Shown piece after piece: positions 58,563 through 64,000 of a stretch of DNA of 64,000 nt; within the stretch, counting starts at the first letter, position 1; every line of letters starts with the position of its first letter. The DNA is taken from contig NZ_WNXQ01000004.1 of the NCBI RefSeq assembly GCF_009789075.1, positions 62,001 through 126,000 of the forward strand. The letters are read 5' to 3'. The position numbers were made by a program, and so were the translations under genes. Below the pieces are notes generated by a model. The model did not search any database, was not told the origin of the DNA, and was given only the letters and a program-made list of their open reading frames with translations. This stretch comes from Pseudooceanicola pacificus (GTDB lineage: Bacteria > Pseudomonadota > Alphaproteobacteria > Rhodobacterales > Rhodobacteraceae).

Positions 58563-60551
58563 TCAGGCGGTTTGCGGCGTCGGGCTTGCGCGGTCGCGGA
58601 ACACCCGGATCAGGGCCAGCCCCGCGACAGTCGGCACCACGCCCAGCATCAGCCCCGTCGCGCGGTCGATCCCCAGGATCGCCACCAGCGGCGCCGCGAT
58701 CAGCAGGCCGCCGACCACCACCAGCACCCGGGCCAGCAATCCGATGGCATGATGGCGCCGCTCGACATGGCCGACACCCAGCACGTGCCCGTCCAGCGCG
58801 CCTGCAATCAGGGTGACGCCGACGGTGGCCTCGGCCAGCCGGAAGAGGATCGTCGCCGTGTCGCCTCGCAGGATCAGCGCCGGTTCCAGCACGAAGAAGA
58901 ACGGCACAACGTAGATGACCGAGCCGAGCCGCATGGCCGCAAAGCCGGTGCGTATCGGGTTCGCCTTGGCGATGGCCGAGGCCGAGAAGGCCGCCAGCGC
59001 CACCGGCGGGGTGATGTAGCTGAGCATGCTCCAGTACAGCACGAAGAGATGCGCCGCCATCGGGTCCAGCCCCGCCCGCGCCAGTGCCGGCACCAAAGCG
59101 ATGGCAAGGAAGATGTAGGCCGCCGTCACCGTCATGCCCATGCCCAGCACGAAGCAGGCCACGGCCCCCATGATCAGCAGCATCAGGGTCGAACCGCCCG
59201 CCAGGTGCAGCAGGTCGTTGGCGATGGTGCCGGACATGCCCGTCACGGCCAGCGCGCCGACGATCAGCCCGATCCCGCAGAGGATCGCCACCAGTTCGGC
59301 AAAGAGACGCCCGACCGCCCTGAGAAACCCCATCGCCTCGGCCAGACCCCAGCGGTTGTGCGGAAAGATCTGGTTCAGGAGCAGGACAAAGGCGGTGGCG
59401 ATGAAAGGCGCCGTTGCCTCGCGCTGGAGGGAGACGATCATGTAGATCAACACGCCCATGGCTATGAGGTAGTACCATCCTTCGGCCAGAACCTTGCCGA
59501 GCCGCGGCAGCTCGACCCGCGGCAGGCCCTTCAGCCCGTTGCGCGCGGCATAGGCGTCGATCTGCACGAAGAGCGCGAGGAAATACAGGAAAGAGGGCAC
59601 GATGGCCGCGAAGACGACGTCGGCATAGCCCACGCCCAGGAACTGCGCAATCAGGAAGGCGGTCGCCCCCATCACCGGCGGCATCAGCACCGCCCCGGTC
59701 GAGGCGCAGGCCTCGATCCCGCCGGCGTAGTGCGGCGCGAAGCCGGTGCGTTTCATCGTGGGGATGGTCATGGTTCCGGTGGTCAGCACGTTGGTGATGA
59801 CGCTGCCGCTGATCGACCCCATCAGGCCGCTGGAAAAGATCGCGACCTTGGCCGGGCCGCCCCGCACGGTGCCGAGCAGCGCGAAGGCCAGGTTGATGAA
59901 AAACGGCCCGCCCCCTGTCTGCTGCAGCGCGACGCCGAAGATGATGTAGCCGATCACCAGGGTCGCAAAGGCCGCCAGCGGGATGCCGAACACGCTTTCC
60001 GTGCTCATGACGTAAAAGATCGCCGTGTCGCGGACCGACACGCTGGCCGCCGAGATCGGGCCCGGCATCACGCCCGCCACCAGCGGATAGATCGAGATCA
60101 CGGCGGCGATGATCGTGATGACAGTGCCCCCGACCCGGCGCAGCGCTTCCAGAACCAGGACCCACAGCAGGATGCTGACCCAGATCGCCGGTTCCGGCGC
60201 GACGTATTCCCAGCCTTCGCTGCTGACGCGCCGGGCGTTCCAGACCATGAAGGCCATGCACCCGAAGGTCAGCAGGCAGAGCACGGTGTCGAGGCCGACC
60301 TCCCAGCCCGCGCGGCGCTTGCCGCGCAACGGCCAGATGACAAAGACCATAGGCAGCGAGAAGAAGACGCAGAGGTAGTAGAACTGGTTCAGGATGATCG
60401 TGTAGCCCACAAACAGCCTGAGATTGTAGATGAAGTTCAGCGCCAGGGCGCAGAGCACCACGGCCGTGACCGCCGCCGCGATGCCAGCGGCACGTGCGGG
60501 TCGGGCGGCATCGTGGTGGACGCCGCCCTGTTCTTCGGTTGCCGATACCAT
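58563..60551 (-). CDS. TRAP transporter fused 4TM/12TM permease (TAXI-associated)
   Basis: About 662 residues with some 16-18 hydrophobic segments. An N-terminal DctQ-like four-helix part (ALNFIYNLRLFVGYTIILNQFYY) is joined to a DctM-like part (SGSVITNVLTTGTMTIPTMKRTGF, YAGGIEACASTGAVLMPPVMGATAFLI, GMGMTVTAAYIFLAI, YITPPVALAAFSAS). Fusion of Q and M is characteristic of TAXI-TRAP systems. ATG 60551 is chosen because upstream codons overlap the binding-protein gene; its ribosome site is weak. It follows the TAXI protein by 13 bp. Confidence 0.92.
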   Translation of the reverse strand: MVSATEEQGGVHHDAARPARAAGIAAAVTAVVLCALALNFIYNLRLFVGYTIILNQFYYLCVFFSLPMVFVIWPLRGKRRAGWEVGLDTVLCLLTFGCMAFMVWNARRVSSEGWEYVAPEPAIWVSILLWVLVLEALRRVGGTVITIIAAVISIYPLVAGVMPGPISAASVSVRDTAIFYVMSTESVFGIPLAAFATLVIGYIIFGVALQQTGGGPFFINLAFALLGTVRGGPAKVAIFSSGLMGSISGSVITNVLTTGTMTIPTMKRTGFAPHYAGGIEACASTGAVLMPPVMGATAFLIAQFLGVGYADVVFAAIVPSFLYFLALFVQIDAYAARNGLKGLPRVELPRLGKVLAEGWYYLIAMGVLIYMIVSLQREATAPFIATAFVLLLNQIFPHNRWGLAEAMGFLRAVGRLFAELVAILCGIGLIVGALAVTGMSGTIANDLLHLAGGSTLMLLIMGAVACFVLGMGMTVTAAYIFLAIALVPALARAGLDPMAAHLFVLYWSMLSYITPPVALAAFSASAIAKANPIRTGFAAMRLGSVIYVVPFFFVLEPALILRGDTATILFRLAEATVGVTLIAGALDGHVLGVGHVERRHHAIGLLARVLVVVGGLLIAAPLVAILGIDRATGLMLGVVPTVAGLALIRVFRDRASPTPQTA

Positions 60552-60564
60552 GGCGCCGGTCGCG

Positions 60565-61704
60565 TCAGAGCTTGGCGGCGTCGAGGGCGGCCTGGCGGGC
60601 CTTGAGCCAGCCGGCCTTGAAGGCCTCGTCATCGTCGGGCGCGCTGGCGGTATAGTCGGTCCAGGCCTGGGCGAGGACCTCCTGGCGTTTCAGCAGCATG
60701 TCCTGATGGGCCTGGGCCTCGTCCGTCCACATGCCCTGTTCCTTGAAGTACGCCACCGCGCCCTCGTGGAACGGAAAGACACCGTCGAACCGCTGGCGAT
60801 CCAGCTTCCAGCCGGCGGGTGCCGGGGCGGCCTCGGCATAGGCGTCATAGTCGTCGGCCATGAAGCTGGTGACGTCATGGGCCAGGCCTGGCGCATAGTC
60901 CGGCTTCACGATCAGGATGGGATAGGGATAGATCGCCCCGGCATGCGGGTTGTCCGCCGACATGGTGGCACCGACGGTGATCTGGTGCGCGCTCAGGTAG
61001 GGCGCGACGGCCTGCAGGCGGGCCCAGCCTTCGGTATCCTCGGCCGGAAGCGGGACGTAGTAGATGCCCCGCGGGCTGGTCTGAAGCTGCATGATCGTCG
61101 GTGTCGCGACCGATCCCGCCGCCATCAGGTCGGCCTGGCCGGATCCGATCGCCTCGACCCCCTGGGTATAGCCCGGGATTTCGACCCGTTCGACATCGTC
61201 CCAGGTCAGGCCGGCGAAGGCCAGATAAGCGGTCGTGATCTCGTTCTGCGAGTCGCTTCCGGGAATGTAGACCACGCGCTTGCCGGCGATGTCGGCGGCA
61301 TCCTTGATGCCCGACTTGGCCGAGCTGAGCGGCGCGAAGCCGTAATCGCCATAGCCCGCGCGCAGCACGCGATAGGGTTGCGGACCCCAGTCCCGGCTGG
61401 CGAAATCGCCCAGCCCCTCGACCGCGGAATAGGCGCCGATCCCGCAGATGCAGAGATCGGCCCGGCCTGCCTTGAGCGGCAGCAGCCGCGCCACGTCGTT
61501 CTGCCCCGGCAGCACGCGCAGGCTGCTGCCGTATTTCGTCTGCAGGACATTGCCGAAGGCGACGGCATGGGCATAGCCCATGGCGCCCGTCGGATAGGCG
61601 CTCCAGACCATCGTGGCGGGGAACTCCAGCTCCTGCGCCGACGCTGTCATCGGGGGCAGTGCGGTCATCGCGGCCGCGAAGACCGCAAGCTTTGTGAACT
61701 TCAT
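60565..61704 (-). CDS. TAXI family TRAP periplasmic substrate-binding protein
   Basis: About 379 residues with a signal peptide (KLAVFAAAMTALPPMTASAQ) and TAXI-family features: MVWSAYPTGAMGYAHAVAFGNVLQTKYG, VLPGQNDVARLLPLKAGRADLCICG, and AADIAGKRVVYIPGSDSQNEI. ATG 61704 has GGGAGGAAAACG upstream. TAXI proteins take up glutamate, 2-oxoglutarate or larger organic acids. With the fused permease it would bring in the acid used by the surrounding genes. Element G lies 75 bp upstream. Confidence 0.92.
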   Translation of the reverse strand: MKFTKLAVFAAAMTALPPMTASAQELEFPATMVWSAYPTGAMGYAHAVAFGNVLQTKYGSSLRVLPGQNDVARLLPLKAGRADLCICGIGAYSAVEGLGDFASRDWGPQPYRVLRAGYGDYGFAPLSSAKSGIKDAADIAGKRVVYIPGSDSQNEITTAYLAFAGLTWDDVERVEIPGYTQGVEAIGSGQADLMAAGSVATPTIMQLQTSPRGIYYVPLPAEDTEGWARLQAVAPYLSAHQITVGATMSADNPHAGAIYPYPILIVKPDYAPGLAHDVTSFMADDYDAYAEAAPAPAGWKLDRQRFDGVFPFHEGAVAYFKEQGMWTDEAQAHQDMLLKRQEVLAQAWTDYTASAPDDDEAFKAGWLKARQAALDAAKL

Positions 61705-61778
61705 CGTTTTCCTCCCTGAGCGACCCGATCCGATGCGGGCCATACAGTCCCGTCGCGATCTCGAGTCGCAACAAGGAT

Positions 61779-61800
61779 TAAATATAGACCTACCATACTT
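61779..61800 (-). promoter_or_regulatory. 22-bp shared element, site G
   Basis: Minus-strand AAGTATGGTAGGTC followed by TATATTTA, identical to element E in 19 of 22 positions and pointing to the TAXI gene. It lies in the 116-bp gap behind the 61821-62987 dehydrogenase, so the TAXI/permease genes probably have their own promoter here. Confidence 0.65.
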
Positions 61801-61820
61801 TACCGACTTGAGCCAAGTAT

Positions 61821-62987
61821 TCAGTAGGTTTTGGGCATGCCCAACACCTGCTCTCCCAGGTACGAAAGGATCATGTTCTCCGAGATCGGCGTGATCCTGA
61901 GCAACCGCGCCTCGCGGAAGTACCGTTCGACATGAAACTCGGAGGCATAGCCATATCCGCCCATGGCCTGCATCGCCCGGTCGGCAGCCATGAACCCCGC
62001 CTCGGCCGCCAGGAACTTGGCCATCGAGGCCTCAGGCCCGCAGGGCAGACCGTTGTCGTAGAGCCACCCGGCCTTCATCGCCATCAGCTCGGCCGCGTCC
62101 AGTCGCATGGCGGCATCGGTCAGCGGGAACTGCACCGCCTGGTTGGACCCGATGGCCCGGCCGAAAACGGTGCGATCTTTTGTATAGGTGACCGCCTTGG
62201 CCAGCGCCGCCCGCCCGACGCCGATCGCCTCGAATGCCACGAGAATGCGCTCGGGGTTCAGCCCGTCGAGCAGCAGCTTGAAGGCGCGCCCCTCCTCTCC
62301 GACCATGTCCGAGGCCGGCACGCGGTAGCCGTCGAACACCACCTCGTTCGTGGTGACGGCATTGCGTCCCATCTTGCGGATCGGCCGGATGTCGAGCTCT
62401 GCGTGCCGCAGCTCGGAAAAGAACATCGTCAGGCCGTGGTAGGGATTGCCCTCGCGCGCGCGCGGGGCCGTGCGCGTCAGGATCAGCACCCGGTGGGATT
62501 CCGAGGCGGTCGTCAGCCAGGTCTTGCGCCCGGTGATGACGTACCCGTCGCCGTCCCGCACGGCACGGGTGCGGATATTCGACACGTCGGTCCCGAGGTC
62601 CGGTTCGGACACGCTGAGGCAGACGCGGGTGTCGCCCGACACGACATGCGGCACATGGGCGCTGCGCATCGCATCGGTGCCGTGCTTCACCACCGGGTTG
62701 ATGCCGAACATCCCGATATGCACCGCGCTGGCCCCGTTCATCGCGGCGCCCGAGGCCGCGACCTCCATCAGGACCAGCCCCGCCTCGACGATACCCAGGC
62801 CCGACCCGCCCAGGGCCTCGGGGATGGCCGTGCCAAGGAACCCGGCATCGGCAAAGGCCCGGTAGAACTCTTCCGGATATGTGTGTGTCTCGTCGTGCTC
62901 GGACCAGTAGGCATCCGGGAAGGCGCGCATCATCTCGCGCACCGCGCCCCGGATCGCCGCGTGGTCCTCGGAGGGGCGAAAATCCAT
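61821..62987 (-). CDS. acyl-CoA dehydrogenase
   Basis: The 388-residue protein has ALGGSGLGIVEAGLVLMEVAASGA, SVSEPDLGTDVSNIRTRAVRDGDGYV, GRKTWLTTASESHRVLILTRT and KDRTVFGRAIGSNQAVQFPL. The C-terminus ITPISENMILSYLGEQVLGMPKTY is that of a distinct dehydrogenase subgroup where SENMI replaces YEGT. It is single-subunit in length, unlike the paired genes. Its ATG overlaps the MaoC-like stop (TGATG). It forms a leftward unit with the MaoC-like and thiolase genes. Confidence 0.92.
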   Translation of the reverse strand: MDFRPSEDHAAIRGAVREMMRAFPDAYWSEHDETHTYPEEFYRAFADAGFLGTAIPEALGGSGLGIVEAGLVLMEVAASGAAMNGASAVHIGMFGINPVVKHGTDAMRSAHVPHVVSGDTRVCLSVSEPDLGTDVSNIRTRAVRDGDGYVITGRKTWLTTASESHRVLILTRTAPRAREGNPYHGLTMFFSELRHAELDIRPIRKMGRNAVTTNEVVFDGYRVPASDMVGEEGRAFKLLLDGLNPERILVAFEAIGVGRAALAKAVTYTKDRTVFGRAIGSNQAVQFPLTDAAMRLDAAELMAMKAGWLYDNGLPCGPEASMAKFLAAEAGFMAADRAMQAMGGYGYASEFHVERYFREARLLRITPISENMILSYLGEQVLGMPKTY

Positions 62988-63847
62988 CAGCCGGCGCCGT
63001 CCAGCCTGGCGTAACCGTTGTTCAGCACGACCTTGTCCCGCTGCAGCGACGTCGCGCGGAAGCTGGCGGTGCCGCCATCGCGCCAGATCTCGATCTTCAG
63101 CGTCTCGCCCGGATAGACCGGGGCCGAGAACCGGGCGGCGATTTCCCTGAGGCCCTGCGCGTTCCAGTCCAGCACATGTTCCACCAGCGCCCGCCCGGCC
63201 AGGCCAAAGGTCGCCAGCCCGTGCAGGATCGGCGCCTCGAACCCGACCTTGGCGGCAAGTGCCGGGTCTATGTGCAGGGGGTTCAGGTCGCCGGACAGAC
63301 GATAGATCAGCGCCAGTTGCGGCAGCACCGGCACCTCGGCCGTCACGTCCGCGGGACGGTCGGGGATCGGATGCACGGCCGGCGTGTCGCGCGCGGGCGC
63401 GCCCTCGACCCCGCCATCGCCGCGGCAGAAGGCCGTCATCTTCACGGTCGCCAGCAGATCGCCGGTCGCCTCGTCATGCAGGTCACGGTCCAGGTAGATC
63501 AGCGCGCCCTTGTCGGCGCCACGGTCGATCACGTCGCGCACGGTCGTCGTTCCGATGACGGTGCCCGCAACCGGCAGGGGCTTGTGGATCACCAGCCCCT
63601 GTGCGCCATGCACCAGCCGCGAATAGTCGATTTCGAGCGGGATATCCCGCATCGAGCGGAACGCCAAGGCCACCGGCATGGTGGGAAAGGCGGTCAGCTT
63701 TTCCTCCCACAGGTAGGCCAGCTGGCCGGGATCGGTCGGCGCGTCACCCAGGCCCAGCCCGAGGGCATAAAGGATCGTGTCGCGCGCATCGTAGGTCTGG
63801 CGGGCCGGGTCGATCTTTAGCGCGAGGGCGCGATCATAAGGTATCAC
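62987..63847 (-). CDS. MaoC-like hotdog dehydratase (2-enoyl-CoA hydratase 2 type, GTG start)
   Basis: A 286-residue double-hotdog protein. The first hotdog holds IDYSRLVHGAQGLVIHKPLPVAGTV. The second has the hydratase-2 motif YRLSGDLNPLHIDPALAAKVGFEAPILHGL, with the catalytic Asp and His. This matches peroxisomal-type MFE-2 hydratases (about 280-290 residues), which add water to 2-enoyl-CoA giving the R-3-hydroxyacyl-CoA. GTG 63847 has AGGAGAACC upstream. It lies between the thiolase and the dehydrogenase. Confidence 0.92.
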   Translation of the reverse strand: MIPYDRALALKIDPARQTYDARDTILYALGLGLGDAPTDPGQLAYLWEEKLTAFPTMPVALAFRSMRDIPLEIDYSRLVHGAQGLVIHKPLPVAGTVIGTTTVRDVIDRGADKGALIYLDRDLHDEATGDLLATVKMTAFCRGDGGVEGAPARDTPAVHPIPDRPADVTAEVPVLPQLALIYRLSGDLNPLHIDPALAAKVGFEAPILHGLATFGLAGRALVEHVLDWNAQGLREIAARFSAPVYPGETLKIEIWRDGGTASFRATSLQRDKVVLNNGYARLDGAG

Positions 63848-63868
63848 GTGACGGTTCTCCTGGCGGGG

Positions 63869-64000
63869 TCAAAGGGTCGCGGCCGAGCCGAGCAGCAGGG
63901 TCGCCTGGCTGGACAGCACGCCGCCGTTGCCATGCGACAGCGCCACGTTCACATCGTCGACCTGGCGGTCCCCGGCCTCTCCGGCGATCTGGCGGCAGGC
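63869..64000 (-). CDS. thiolase/acetyl-CoA acetyltransferase-like protein (5' end outside window)
   Basis: Only the last 43 codons are present: ACRQIAGEAGDRQVDDVNVAL, then SHGNGGVLSSQATLLLG and a stop. GEAGxRQVxxVxxALxHGNGGxLSSQ is the C-terminal signature of SCP2-type thiolases. It is the first visible gene of the leftward unit with MaoC-like and dehydrogenase genes, 21 bp upstream of the MaoC start. Confidence 0.85.
   Translation of the reverse strand, partial: ACRQIAGEAGDRQVDDVNVALSHGNGGVLSSQATLLLGSAATL

Noticed and set aside
58572-60605. 677-codon plus-strand frame opposite the fused TRAP permease
   Set aside because: Composed almost only of H, R, D, Q and G, with no ribosome site or motif. 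It mirrors the hydrophobic codons of the permease.
1-64000. CRISPR arrays, tRNA or rRNA genes
   Set aside because: No regularly spaced repeats, cloverleaf-like or rRNA-like stretches were seen when reading through. A dedicated search was not possible.

Overview
The window is about 64 kb of G+C-rich bacterial DNA packed with catabolic genes. Gene content (polyamine-, dipeptide-, TRAP- and TAXI-type importers, many acyl-CoA enzymes, TetR/LysR/LuxR regulators) and codon style suggest an alphaproteobacterium, most likely a Rhodobacterales (Roseobacter-type) chromosome segment or large replicon. I saw no rRNA, tRNA, CRISPR array, phage genes or replication genes. The only mobile-element trace is a decayed IS6-like scar near 35-36 kb.

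Region 1 (1-2.1 kb): the end of an aromatic-degradation cluster (2-keto-4-pentenoate hydratase-like, enoyl-CoA hydratase, intradiol dioxygenase). Region 2 (2.4-13 kb): a leftward polyamine-type ABC importer operon with an FAD amine oxidase-like gene, divergent from a CoA ligase, a metal-site-deficient amidohydrolase homologue, an amidase and a LysR regulator. Region 3 (12.9-20.5 kb): a leftward dipeptide-type ABC importer with an M20 amidohydrolase and a threonine-aldolase-like enzyme. Region 4 (20.8-28.8 kb): an alpha/beta hydrolase, then a second polyamine-type ABC importer with a CoA ligase and enoyl-CoA hydratase, facing a TetR regulator across two tandem palindromes. Regions 2 and 4 look like paralogous import-and-activate modules.

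Region 5 (28.9-34.9 kb): a winged-helix/TPR regulator divergent from a methyltransferase, exported cupin, OsmC, flavin monooxygenase-like protein and second OsmC. Three tandem 11-bp repeats sit between them. This is the best candidate for an undescribed small system. Region 6 (34.9-36.3 kb): IS6 remnant, repeated IS-end-like sequences and a less G+C-rich GNAT gene.

Region 7 (36.3-50.7 kb): a TetR-centred acyl-CoA pathway: CoA ligase, acyl-CoA dehydrogenase, amidohydrolase, AMACR-like CaiB protein, SDR, TRAP importer, a two-gene acyl-CoA dehydrogenase pair and enoyl-CoA hydratase. A common palindromic element lies before at least three of its transcription units. Remnants of FadH-like, thiolase and CoA ligase genes show recent decay. 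Region 8 (50.8-64 kb): a PAS-LuxR regulator, SCP2-type thiolase, CoA ligase, two enoyl-CoA hydratases, a divergent acyl-CoA dehydrogenase pair, a TAXI-TRAP importer, another acyl-CoA dehydrogenase, a MaoC protein and a thiolase. A different near-identical 22-bp element precedes two of its units.

Overall the window appears to hold four or five import-plus-CoA-activation routes for carboxylic acids. The AMACR-like protein and paired dehydrogenases hint at branched or bulky substrates. No substrate can be read from sequence alone.
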